A DNA stretch of 64,000 bases, taken from Boothiomyces macroporosus. Lineage: Eukaryota; Chytridiomycota; Chytridiomycetes; Rhizophydiales; Terramycetaceae. Where the stretch lies: contig JADGKB010000073.1 of NCBI GenBank assembly GCA_027604185.1, forward strand, positions 1-64,000, written 5' to 3'. Shown piece by piece: positions 20,484 through 29,583 of this stretch (positions within the stretch are counted from its first letter, which is position 1; every line of letters starts with the position of its first letter). Both the position numbers and the translations under genes were made by a program. Under the pieces are notes generated by a model, which did no database searches, had not been told where the DNA came from, and saw only the letters and a list, made by a program, of their open reading frames with translations.

Positions 20484-21212
20484 TTATTCCTTTTTCACTG
20501 CCGCGATATAATTCATTGACGTGTCGTTTGTCAACTTGAATCCGCACCCAGGAATATATTCCATTCCCTTTAGACCAGCAAATCCGCCACACATTTCTTT
20601 CAATTCGTCTGGGGTAATATACTTGTCATAAGTATGAGTGCCTTTAGGCACCCATCCTAATCCTTCAGCAATAAATATGGTTCCTAGGTAGCTTTTTAGG
20701 TTTCTATTGATTGTGCTGAAAAAGAGCATTCCACCTGGCTTGGTAACTCTAAAGCATTCGTTGACGAATGCCGCAGGATCAGTTACATGCTCCAAAATTT
20801 CTAGCCCCACTACCACATCGTATTCTGTTTGAATATCTTCAATTTTAGAGTGTACAAAGTTGATTTTGGGATTATATTGCTTAGCAGTTTGGATATTATC
20901 AAAATTTGCATCTACTCCAGTTACATTAGCACCAAGCCTGAACAGGGAGTTTGAAAGAAATCCACCACCGCATCCGATATCCAGTACATTTAACCCTTTA
21001 AATGGCTTGGATGGAGTGGACTGAGGGTTGAATAATTCTAAGTGTTGGCGAATAAACCCAGTTCTAATTGGATTCATTTTATGCAACAGTGCGTAAGGTC
21101 CATTCGGATTGTACCATTCTGAAGCCTGCGCGGAAAACCTTGCCATTTCCGATTCATCTACTGAGCTAAATTTCCTGGCGAATTTATTCACTGTCCTCCA
21201 CAATCTCGACAT
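20484..21212 (-). CDS. COQ3: Ubiquinone biosynthesis O-methyltransferase Coq3
   Basis: SAM-dependent O-methyltransferase for two steps of coenzyme Q synthesis in mitochondria. The 242-residue protein starts at ATG 21212 with a basic, hydroxylated presequence-like N-terminus (MSRLWRTVNKFARKFSS). It carries the motif I sequence LDIGCGGGF, then VTGVDANFDNI and VVGLEILEHV, typical of the UbiG/Coq3 family. Intronless. It is transcribed divergently from the PPR gene, with only 22 bp, nearly all T/A, between the two start codons. Confidence 0.93.
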   Translation of the reverse strand: MSRLWRTVNKFARKFSSVDESEMARFSAQASEWYNPNGPYALLHKMNPIRTGFIRQHLELFNPQSTPSKPFKGLNVLDIGCGGGFLSNSLFRLGANVTGVDANFDNIQTAKQYNPKINFVHSKIEDIQTEYDVVVGLEILEHVTDPAAFVNECFRVTKPGGMLFFSTINRNLKSYLGTIFIAEGLGWVPKGTHTYDKYITPDELKEMCGGFAGLKGMEYIPGCGFKLTNDTSMNYIAAVKKE

Positions 21213-21234
21213 TTTTTTCTTTTTTTTTTGAAAA
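21213..21234. promoter_or_regulatory. 22-bp bidirectional promoter region COQ3/PPR
   Basis: The whole gap between two divergent start codons is a T-tract ending in GAAAA before the plus-strand ATG. The promoters and 5' leaders of both genes must overlap each other or the coding regions. Confidence 0.5.
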
Positions 21235-22642
21235 ATGAATGCAAGAATATTCAGAGCAATATCAAGACGATATATATCAGTAAAGAAGACTAGAGAGGCT
21301 CTTGCTGCACCGCCAGTCAAACCTAAAGAGATTTATAAAAAGAATGACAAGGAGCTGTTTCAAAAAGCACTCCTGGAAAGGAACTTTGCTCTGGCAAGGA
21401 ATGAAATCTCCAACATCAAGCCGACATTCTACGAACTGGATAAATTCATTCAACTTGGATTGACCGACATCCGAAATAATCCCAAATCAGAAAATTTACG
21501 ATTCATCGAAGCGCTTATTAAAGAAAATGAAATTGTAGAGTTGGAATACTTTTACAAGCTTTTGATTGGTTACACGAAACTGCAAGACACAATGCACCTT
21601 CAGTCGCTGGTGAATTTCATGATGGAAAAGGATATTTTGTTGCAGGAAGGAATCGTTGAAGTAATCCTGAAGCATTATGCTGGTAAAGGGCTATACTAAT
21701 ATAGATAACCATCAAACAGAAATGATTCAAGAGCTGTTGGACTATTTGCGCCAAGTGCATAAGACTACAGGAGACAGAGAACCATTCCCCGATCATTTTT
21801 ACAAATACTTGGTCCAGAGCGAAAAGAATCCTTTCAATAACTTGTCTCTATTATCCAAATTGAAAACCAAATCACCAATTTTGATCAACCAAATACTGCG
21901 TGAATTTGCCAACCATGGGTCTGTTGCAGGAATGAAAACCATGATGCCTTTTATTCAAAAAGATCAAGAAACATTCAACATCTTATTGCATGGGTACAAG
22001 AACGCTAAGCAATACGAAAAAGCCCTTTCATTACATATGGAGATGATAGAGCTGGGAATAACACCTAACCACCAAACAATGTCCATCCTGATTGATATGT
22101 ATTGCAAATCTGGGCAGGTGGACCGTGCTTTTAACATTATCAAGGAAATGGTATCTAATGGGGAAGAGCCTCTAGTTATTTATTGCAACTCTGTTCTAGA
22201 TGTATACCGTAAGCACAGACAGTTTGACAAATGCCAAGAAGTATTCGAATTGATTAAACTAATCGGGGAGCCTGACTCTACTACACTGAATATAATGATG
22301 TGCCTGTATGGATTTGACAAGCAGTATGAGAAAGCGATTGAATACTTTGGTCAAGTGAAACAAGACAAATTTAATATTGGAACAATGATTGCGATAGCTC
22401 TCTATAACGAAAAGTACCACGATGTAGATGAATATTACAAGCTTTTAAAGAAACACGGAATGTTGCCAAATTCCAAAATTATTCATAGTATGATTCAAAA
22501 GAGTATTCAAACGAACGATGGATTTGATTTTTACTTCCAGTTGGGTAAAGATCTTGGCCTATTAGACTCAAAAATCCTAAATTTGATGAAGCAAGTAAAA
22601 GGACAAGAGTGGTATGATAAAGAAAGTAAACTAATCGAATAA
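21235..22642 (+). CDS. Pentatricopeptide repeat protein, probably mitochondrial
   Basis: 461-residue PPR protein, a class that binds organellar RNA. The N-terminus (MNARIFRAISRRYISVKK) is basic without acidic residues, like a mitochondrial presequence. Several 35-residue helical repeats are visible, for example FNILLHGYKNAKQYEKALSL, TMSILIDMYCKSGQVDRAFN and CNSVLDVYRKHRQFDKCQEV. A 22-nt intron at 21683-21704 joins the two open frames. The target RNA and specific orthologue are not identified. Head-to-head with COQ3, another mitochondrial gene, which suggests shared expression. Confidence 0.85.
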
Positions 22643-22659
22643 AATACTAGTATATATTC

Positions 22660-23649
22660 TCACTTTTTTATCATTACTGTTGGAGCATCGTTAATCCTAT
22701 TTCTTTTCTTACAAGACTTTGAACTTGACTGCTTTGACGAAAGTCTATTAAAGAATCTTGGGAAAGACCTGTACAGTACATAGATCTCCAAAGATATAGA
22801 GTAAATAAATGAGCACAAGTGCGAAATCATTTGAAATATTAGCAAGTACTGTTGCAGGTACTCGTTTGCGAAAACTTTGAGAAACATTTCGATTGCTATT
22901 GAGCATGAATTTGCCGTTGGAATCAAATTCTTTAGCAATTGCAGGTACTTTAGAGATTGGGGGATTGGTTCATCACTCTCTTCGTAATGCAAAGTGAGTT
23001 TTTTAATCACGATGGAGAGAAATGTAGTGTACAGAATCGGAGTAATGAATCCTGCTACTACTGTATAAAAGTAGTAAATCATTCTGCGGTAGAATACATA
23101 CATTTCAGGTGATTGAACTCCATAATGAATCCACAGGACAAACAGAACAAGGATGTAGATAAAGACTAGTATTCTTATAAAGGTGAGTATCTTTGTTGGG
23201 TTGTAACTTTTTCCTCTTAGAGTGAACAGCTTGTCATTGGATCCAACAGCGCCTTCCACAAAGTATGTGATAAAAAATGTCATTCCTAGTCCTGCAAATG
23301 CCAGTGAAACGTATTCTAAAGCCATTACTGCTTTTATATAAACAATCTTCCTCTCTATTGAAAACCCAAGGTCGGCAATATTCATCACTATGAGTTTGAT
23401 AATTAAAACCAACTGAGCAACGGTATATGCAAGCGATCCTCTACATAGCGTGTCGTTGAAAGGTGCTTTATCATTCTGTGAGTAATTGTAGTAGGATATA
23501 AGTTTGCTTATTGGATAAGTAACGGCGATTGCTACACAGATAATGTGCAACGCAATCGCAATGTTGTTTACCCACTGAAAATAGTTGGAGTTTTGACATC
23601 CATATATTGCTATATTGTAATCGCACAAATTATTTATAAATGTATTCAT
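22660..23649 (-). CDS. 7TM receptor-like protein, family B4
   Basis: 329 residues, starting MNTFINNLCDYNIAIYGC. Loop EGAVGSNDKLFTLRG. The tail is basic (KQSSSKSCKKRNR) and ends APTVMIKK. It converges with the PPR gene (17 bp between stops) and starts the third, minus-strand block. AACAATGC lies 45 bp upstream (23694-23701). Confidence 0.8.
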   Translation of the reverse strand: MNTFINNLCDYNIAIYGCQNSNYFQWVNNIAIALHIICVAIAVTYPISKLISYYNYSQNDKAPFNDTLCRGSLAYTVAQLVLIIKLIVMNIADLGFSIERKIVYIKAVMALEYVSLAFAGLGMTFFITYFVEGAVGSNDKLFTLRGKSYNPTKILTFIRILVFIYILVLFVLWIHYGVQSPEMYVFYRRMIYYFYTVVAGFITPILYTTFLSIVIKKLTLHYEESDEPIPQSLKYLQLLKNLIPTANSCSIAIEMFLKVFANEYLQQYLLIFQMISHLCSFIYSISLEIYVLYRSFPRFFNRLSSKQSSSKSCKKRNRINDAPTVMIKK

Positions 23650-23871
23650 AATTCAAAAATTATTTTCATTGTATGGATTGGTAAACAATGCCAACACATA
23701 AATGTTCAAAATCGGAAAATATGATTTTTAAATACTAAAAAACTAACTGTGTCCTTTAACACTGAATTTGTGAATTATGCAGTCTAGTCTCTTTTTGACG
23801 GGCACTATTAGAATAATTATGAACTTCCAATACCCAACCTAATTCTTGTTGGGTTTAAAATAGTGCAAAAA

Positions 23872-24885
23872 TTAATTTTTAATAATTACTGTAGGTGGTA
23901 CTGCTTGCGATTTGATTGGAACGCTTTTCATTTTTGTAGTTGGACTGCTAGGGTTATCTCTGGAAATCCTTTTTTGAATTGCACTAACAATTCTAGGAAA
24001 TGACTTGTAAATAGAGTAAAAATGAAGGACTGTAGAGCTATATAATATTGCCAAATTTGACATTACCTGCCATGGAAAAATAATCTGGCTGAAATAATCA
24101 TTTGCGAATACTTTTAGAAACATTGAAATAGCAACCGAAACTGAATAGCTTCTCGTTAGAATATTTTTGAACAGTATAAGGTAATTGAACGAATCTGGAA
24201 TCGGATCGCCTGATTCGTCAAATTTTGTTTTTAGTTTCGCTATAATTTTAGATAAAAAGAAATGGTAGATGGTTGGGCTCATTACCCCTGTAATTATGGT
24301 ATAGCTGTAATAAATGATTCGTCTTATTAACACATAATTTTCCATTGAAGAAAGGCCAATCTTTATCCATGATACAAAAAGCACCAAAGAGTATGAAAAT
24401 ATCGACAGCCGAAGTAATTTCAAAATATTGATTGGATTATAGTCCTGTCCAAAAAGTGTATATAATGAATGGTTGGATCCCAGAGCTCCTTCAATAAAGT
24501 GAGAAACCAAACTGGTCATGCAGAACCCAGCAATAGCAAACGAAATGTATTCGAGTGAAATAATCAAAGTAACATTACTGATAATTTCGTCATCGTTGGT
24601 ATATACTGAAATTCTGTTTAAAAAGAAATATTTTGTCGCGTTTATCAATTGGTAAATCAGGTTGAGTACAGTAGCAATGAAAAACAAATCTTTGTGTAGT
24701 TTGATACTTGTGTCTTTGTAAAAAACAGCACTGACAATTTTGCATGCGGGATGTATCAATCCAATTGCAAATGATAGCAGATGCAAAATGGCAGTTACTG
24801 AATTGACCAGCTGCACGGTTTCTAGGTGACTGCAACCAATCACTACGATATTGAAATCGCATAGCTGTTCCAAGAATAGAGGCAT
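23872..24885 (-). CDS. 7TM receptor-like protein, family B4
   Basis: 337 residues, starting MPLFLEQLCDFNIVVIGC. Loop EGALGSNHSLYTLFG followed by QDYNP. The tail ends PPTVIIKN. GACAATGG lies 39 bp upstream at 24924-24931. It is closest to the 25029 protein (shared GQDYNPIN). Confidence 0.8.
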   Translation of the reverse strand: MPLFLEQLCDFNIVVIGCSHLETVQLVNSVTAILHLLSFAIGLIHPACKIVSAVFYKDTSIKLHKDLFFIATVLNLIYQLINATKYFFLNRISVYTNDDEIISNVTLIISLEYISFAIAGFCMTSLVSHFIEGALGSNHSLYTLFGQDYNPINILKLLRLSIFSYSLVLFVSWIKIGLSSMENYVLIRRIIYYSYTIITGVMSPTIYHFFLSKIIAKLKTKFDESGDPIPDSFNYLILFKNILTRSYSVSVAISMFLKVFANDYFSQIIFPWQVMSNLAILYSSTVLHFYSIYKSFPRIVSAIQKRISRDNPSSPTTKMKSVPIKSQAVPPTVIIKN

Positions 24886-25028
24886 AAATCAAGTTAGAAT
24901 TAAATCGCGAATGATTGTTGAAGGACAATGGCTTTATTGTCAGGTAGATAATGGACTGGAGGCGATTTGACGGTTTCTTTAAAGATTTAATTGGAAAGAT
25001 GCGTTACTATCTTGCTATGAAGATTGCT

Positions 25029-26057
25029 TTACTCAGCACTTCTAATTACAATTGTATTTGCAGGAGCGGCTACTGTTTTCGATCTTACTTCTGCAACACT
25101 AGGCCGTAATTTAATTCCTAGCTCACTTTTACCGGTTATTTTCATTCTGATTTTGTTTACGGTAGTTGGAAATGATTTGTATATTGCGTAAAACACGAGA
25201 ATAGTGGAACTGTAAGCAAGCAAGGAGTTTGACGCTACCTGCCAAGGAAGAATGTTACTGAAAAAGTACTGATTACCAAACGCTTTAATGAACATGGAAA
25301 TAGTGACTGCGACAGTGTAGCTTCTAGTAAGTATCTTTTTGAACAGGATCAGATAATTCAAAGACGGTGGTGGATCCACTCCATTAACTTCGAATTTTTC
25401 TGTTAGTTTAGTTATAATTTTTCCAATAAAATATCCATACATAATTGGAGAAACTATTGCTGTTATTATGGTGTAGCTATAGTAAATGATGGAACGCACT
25501 AGTTGATAATCGTGTTCTGACTTTAAGCCCAATTCAAACCAAAGTATATATAGAACTAGTGAATATAGAAATATAATCAGGCGAACTACTTTTAAAACGT
25601 TAATTGGGTTATAATCCTGTCCAAGCAGTGTATATATAGATTGGTTTGATCCCAATGCCCCTTCAATAAAATGGGAAATCAAAACCGTCATTCCTATTCC
25701 TGCAAAGGCAAGGGAGAGGTATTCAAAAGATATGGCCATCTTTACATTCATTACTATGCTGGGATATTCTGAATCCGCAGTGATCATGGTCATTACAAAA
25801 TATTTCGTTGCGGTAAAGAAATGGACGGTAGCGTTTAGTATTGTAGCCCAAAACAGCGTATCATTCCGTATATTCAACTCTTTGTTGTTGAATAAATAGT
25901 AGTGCAGCAATTTCCGTGTGGGGTGTATTAATCCCAACAGAAGGGATATTGAGTGAATGAATCCTGATATTAAATTAACCGTTTGAACGGACTCTACATT
26001 ATTACAGCCAACAACCAACACTGTGAAATCACACTGGGTATTTAGGAATTGATTCAT
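25029..26057 (-). CDS. 7TM receptor-like protein, family B4
   Basis: 342 residues, starting MNQFLNTQCDFTVLVVGC. Loop EGALGSNQSIYTLLG. The tail ends NTIVIRSAE, a variant of the PTV motif with three extra residues. TGACGTGT lies 18 bp before the ATG, and the gap to the next upstream paralogue is only 54 bp. Confidence 0.8.
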   Translation of the reverse strand: MNQFLNTQCDFTVLVVGCNNVESVQTVNLISGFIHSISLLLGLIHPTRKLLHYYLFNNKELNIRNDTLFWATILNATVHFFTATKYFVMTMITADSEYPSIVMNVKMAISFEYLSLAFAGIGMTVLISHFIEGALGSNQSIYTLLGQDYNPINVLKVVRLIIFLYSLVLYILWFELGLKSEHDYQLVRSIIYYSYTIITAIVSPIMYGYFIGKIITKLTEKFEVNGVDPPPSLNYLILFKKILTRSYTVAVTISMFIKAFGNQYFFSNILPWQVASNSLLAYSSTILVFYAIYKSFPTTVNKIRMKITGKSELGIKLRPSVAEVRSKTVAAPANTIVIRSAE

Positions 26058-26074
26058 TTGTATAAATCAAAAGA

Positions 26075-26082
26075 TGACGTGT
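26075..26082 (-). promoter_or_regulatory. TGACGTGT (ACACGTCA) element
   Basis: Located 18 bp before ATG 26057 inside a 54-bp intergenic gap, so it is probably a core promoter-proximal site. Confidence 0.45.
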
Positions 26083-26111
26083 GTTTTATTGTTCTAGCAG
26101 AGATTCTTCAA

Positions 26112-27134
26112 TTATTTATTTACCATAACGGTAGGAGCAACTGATATATGGTTGGGCTTTTCCTCTCCGCTTATTAGCCTGTTCTTTGTGGTATGCTTTT
26201 CACGGCTTAAATGTTTACTGAACCGCTTTAAATATTTAGGGAATGCTTTATAGACCGAATAGAATGTCAGGACGGTGGAGCTGTAATGTATCGCCACGTT
26301 GGATATGATTTGCCAAGGGATGATGAATGAAGACAAATAGTCATTTGCAACCACTTTTAGGAGCATAGATACCGCAGCCGCATAGGCATAGCTGCGAGTG
26401 AATATATCCCTAAACAATGTGAGAAACTTTAATGATTCGGGTATTTCCTGTCCTTCCTCTTCGTACTTTACAGTCAGTTTCCGAACGATAGTTGACAAAA
26501 AGTAATTGTACACCGTAGAGCTAAGCAGCCCTGATATCAGTGTATAACTATAGTAGATTATCCTTCGGAATAAAAGGAAATAATTCAGGTTTTCAAGTCC
26601 TAATTGGATCCATAGGACAAACAAGATCAACGAATACAGGAAAATAAACACGCGAATAAATTTGATTATCCCCATGGGATTGAATTGCTTTCCAAATAGA
26701 GAATACAGTGATTCAGTTGATCCCAAAGCACCTTGAATAAAATGTGTAATCACGCAAGTCATAATTATACCGGCAAACGCCAGCGTAAGATACTCTAGAG
26801 CCATCGTACATTGAACAGTGTATATCATCTGGTCAGCGTTCATACCAGGTGTTTGCATGTTAAGAAGCAGATATTTAGAACACATGAGGGAGTGATATAC
26901 CAAATTCAAAAATGTAGCCCAGAATAACAAGTCCTGGTGAAATGTAATCTTTTCTTTTGAGTAAAGTTGCACTATGATTTTTGAAAATGGGTATACAGAT
27001 CCAGTAATTATGGAAAAAATATGTAATATTACAGTACCTACATTCACTGTTTGCACTATATCCAAATGACTACATCCTATTACCAAAACATTAAAATCGC
27101 AGATATTATCAAGGAAATCGAATGTGGACTGCAT
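26112..27134 (-). CDS. 7TM receptor-like protein, family B4
   Basis: 340 residues from ATG 27134 (MQSTFDFLDNICDFNVLVIGC). A longer frame upstream would need TTG and adds unrelated sequence. Loop QGALGSTESLYSLFG. The tail ends APTVMVNK. TGACGTGA lies 13 bp upstream. Confidence 0.8.
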   Translation of the reverse strand: MQSTFDFLDNICDFNVLVIGCSHLDIVQTVNVGTVILHIFSIITGSVYPFSKIIVQLYSKEKITFHQDLLFWATFLNLVYHSLMCSKYLLLNMQTPGMNADQMIYTVQCTMALEYLTLAFAGIIMTCVITHFIQGALGSTESLYSLFGKQFNPMGIIKFIRVFIFLYSLILFVLWIQLGLENLNYFLLFRRIIYYSYTLISGLLSSTVYNYFLSTIVRKLTVKYEEEGQEIPESLKFLTLFRDIFTRSYAYAAAVSMLLKVVANDYLSSFIIPWQIISNVAIHYSSTVLTFYSVYKAFPKYLKRFSKHLSREKHTTKNRLISGEEKPNHISVAPTVMVNK

Positions 27135-27146
27135 TGAAAATATTTT

Positions 27147-27154
27147 TGACGTGA
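27147..27154 (-). promoter_or_regulatory. TCACGTCA element
   Basis: TGACGTGA on plus, 13 bp before ATG 27134. Confidence 0.45.
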
Positions 27155-27303
27155 TTTCTGAACAATAATGAGGTGCTCCTATTGTTGGCTTGTACCATAT
27201 AATGTTTCTTATTGAACTAGTTAATATCAAATATCTTAATAATCAGCAAAACTATTTGAAAAAACACTGGTATTCTAGCACCTTGGTTATATTACATGTA
27301 AAA

Positions 27304-28323
27304 TCATTTATTCAATACGACTGTAGGAGCACTATAATTAGTTTTTGCTTTGTCAATAACCAAGTTATTGTTACTTGGCTTCCTGTCTGAACCCTTAGGG
27401 CTAGACATTTTCTTTCTGATTCGAGTGATGTTTTCGGGTGATGTGCGATATATAGAGTAGAATGTCAAGACCGTGGAAGTGTAGAAACCAGCAAGATTGC
27501 CCACAATTTGCCAAGGAAGGATTGAATCTGAAAAATAATCATTTGCAAATACCCGAGTAAACATTGAAATTCCACCAGAAAAGGCGTAGCTAGTTGTAAA
27601 TATCTTTTTGAACAACTTTAGTACTTTTAAAGCTTCAGGAGCCTCCAAATTGTTTTCTTTGAATCGTGTTTCCAACTTTTTGACAATTTTAGATAAAAAG
27701 TTGTGATATACCCCTGGATTTATCATGCCCACTAGCACTGTGTAACTGTAGTATATTATTCGTCTACAAATTACGTATTGATCTCGGCTTTGTAGTCCTA
27801 ACTGCAACCACAAGGTAAAAAGAGCAATAGAAAAGAGAAATACTACAAGTCTAATCAATCTAATGATCTTCATTGGGTTGAATTCTTTTCCAAATAATGT
27901 GTAAATTGTTTCATTCGATCCCAATGCTCCTTGGACCATATGCGAGACAAAGCAAGTAATACAAATCCCAGCAGTAGATAATGAAATGTATTCAATTGAT
28001 ATTATCGCTTTTGTATTAGATAGAATGGCATCGTAATCAGAGTTGACAGATAAACTGTTCATCAAGAGGTATTTCGTAATCGTCAGCGAGTGGTACAACA
28101 CATTCATGACCGTGGACCAAAATACTAAATCTTTGTGTAAATTTGCATTTTTTTGTATAGTGAATTGTCGAAGGATTTTGCTTACTGGAAATACCAGTCC
28201 TGTCGCTAAGGAAACAACGTGAAGGCATGCAAATATTGTGTTTACAATACGTACGAGGCTATAGTCATTGCAGCCAATGATTATTACATTAAAGTCGCAG
28301 ATATTTTCAAGGAATAGGCTCAT
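27304..28323 (-). CDS. 7TM receptor-like protein, family B4
   Basis: 339 residues, starting MSLFLENICDFNVIIIGC. Loop QGALGSNETIYTLFG. The fifth-to-sixth segment loop ends KKIFTTSYAFSGGISMF, where most members have TRS(F/Y). The tail ends APTVVLNK. Only 41 bp separate its start from the stop of the next gene; TGACGTCG and a second TGACGT lie in that gap or its edge. Confidence 0.8.
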   Translation of the reverse strand: MSLFLENICDFNVIIIGCNDYSLVRIVNTIFACLHVVSLATGLVFPVSKILRQFTIQKNANLHKDLVFWSTVMNVLYHSLTITKYLLMNSLSVNSDYDAILSNTKAIISIEYISLSTAGICITCFVSHMVQGALGSNETIYTLFGKEFNPMKIIRLIRLVVFLFSIALFTLWLQLGLQSRDQYVICRRIIYYSYTVLVGMINPGVYHNFLSKIVKKLETRFKENNLEAPEALKVLKLFKKIFTTSYAFSGGISMFTRVFANDYFSDSILPWQIVGNLAGFYTSTVLTFYSIYRTSPENITRIRKKMSSPKGSDRKPSNNNLVIDKAKTNYSAPTVVLNK

Positions 28324-28356
28324 TAGTACTAGATTAGAAAAAAGTCCAAAGATGAA

Positions 28357-28364
28357 TGACGTCG
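28357..28364 (-). promoter_or_regulatory. TGACGTCG element, with second TGACGT at 28370
   Basis: Near-palindromic site 33 bp before ATG 28323. The second copy overlaps the last codons of the 28365-29462 gene. Confidence 0.45.
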
Positions 28365-29462
28365 CTATTTGACGTTACTAAGGGTTCTCTTTTCTGCTGA
28401 CAGCAATTCGTTTGAATGTGCAATTTGCTTTGGTAGCATTACAGTGTTTGCCGCTAACTTTTCAGTTTTCGCAAACACAATTTTACTCTTGGCATCGTCT
28501 GATGCTACAACCGAGTTTTTGTTTGATTTTGCAAGGTTGCTTTTGTTACTAGTGTATGAATTAATTAATGATGGGAATGCCTTGTAGATTCCGTAGGTGG
28601 AAAGCACCGTTCCTGTGTAAATGGTGGAGATGTTTGTCGTGATTTGAACGTAAATCAACTGGTTTTGCAAATAGTCATTTCCAATTACTTTTAACAGCAT
28701 TGCCAAAGTAAGCGCTACCGAAAAGCTTCTTGTTAATGTCTTTTTCAAGAGAATCAGATAATGCAATGCTGTTGGAATTGGTTGCTCGAGTTGCACATAG
28801 TGGTTGGTTAGTTTATTGACTATAGCACCCAGGAAAACTGCATATATTGCAGGGGATATTACTCCAGTAATAATAGCATAGCTGTAATAAATCAACCTTC
28901 TAATTAAGATATAGTTCTCCATTGTTTCAGTCCCGACTGTTGCCCATAGAATATAAGCAGTGGTGGTGTACAGCAAAACAAACAATCGAAACAGTTTGAT
29001 AATAATTTGTGGGTCAAATCTCTTTCCACTAACCTGAAATAATTCACTGTTGGTACCTATCGCTCCTTTTACGAAAAACGCGGTTAAAACATTCATTGCC
29101 AGTCCGCCAAATAAATTACCAACAAAGTCTAATATCATCATTGCTCTAGCACGAAATAGAAGAGTAGCAGAATCTGCGGTATCTGTGGGAATAGTAAGTA
29201 TAATGTACTTTGTCAAATGTATGGATTGAGTAAAGAAGCTCAAGATTGAGCTAATGAAAAGCAAATCTCGTTTGATTGGGTTATCTCCTGATGAAGTTGT
29301 GATAGCTCGGTATATCAAACAAATGGGATGTATTAACACGAAGGCTAGCACAAATGAGTGACCTATTGCAAAAACATAACTTGTAAACCGCAGTGCAGCG
29401 CTATTCCCACACCCTGCAATAGAAATGTTGTAGTCACAGAGATTTGACAGAAATGTGTTCAT
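28365..29462 (-). CDS. 7TM receptor-like protein, family B3
   Basis: 365 residues from ATG 29462 (MNTFLSNLCDYNISIAGC). Loop KGAIGTNSELFQVSG. It is the longest array member, because about 20 residues follow the tail motif (AANTVMLPKQ). By loop and N-terminus it groups with the plus-strand B3 genes rather than its B4 neighbours. AACAATGA sits 18 bp upstream (29480-29487). Confidence 0.8.
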   Translation of the reverse strand: MNTFLSNLCDYNISIAGCGNSAALRFTSYVFAIGHSFVLAFVLIHPICLIYRAITTSSGDNPIKRDLLFISSILSFFTQSIHLTKYIILTIPTDTADSATLLFRARAMMILDFVGNLFGGLAMNVLTAFFVKGAIGTNSELFQVSGKRFDPQIIIKLFRLFVLLYTTTAYILWATVGTETMENYILIRRLIYYSYAIITGVISPAIYAVFLGAIVNKLTNHYVQLEQPIPTALHYLILLKKTLTRSFSVALTLAMLLKVIGNDYLQNQLIYVQITTNISTIYTGTVLSTYGIYKAFPSLINSYTSNKSNLAKSNKNSVVASDDAKSKIVFAKTEKLAANTVMLPKQIAHSNELLSAEKRTLSNVK

Positions 29463-29583
29463 TCTCAAACTTTTCCTCAAACAATGAAATGCCAGTTGGC
29501 TATTGTGAACACTAGCAAATCTTGTTTATTGTTCAAATAATGAAAACATCGGCTTGACACTTACTAATCAACCTATCGCTTCA

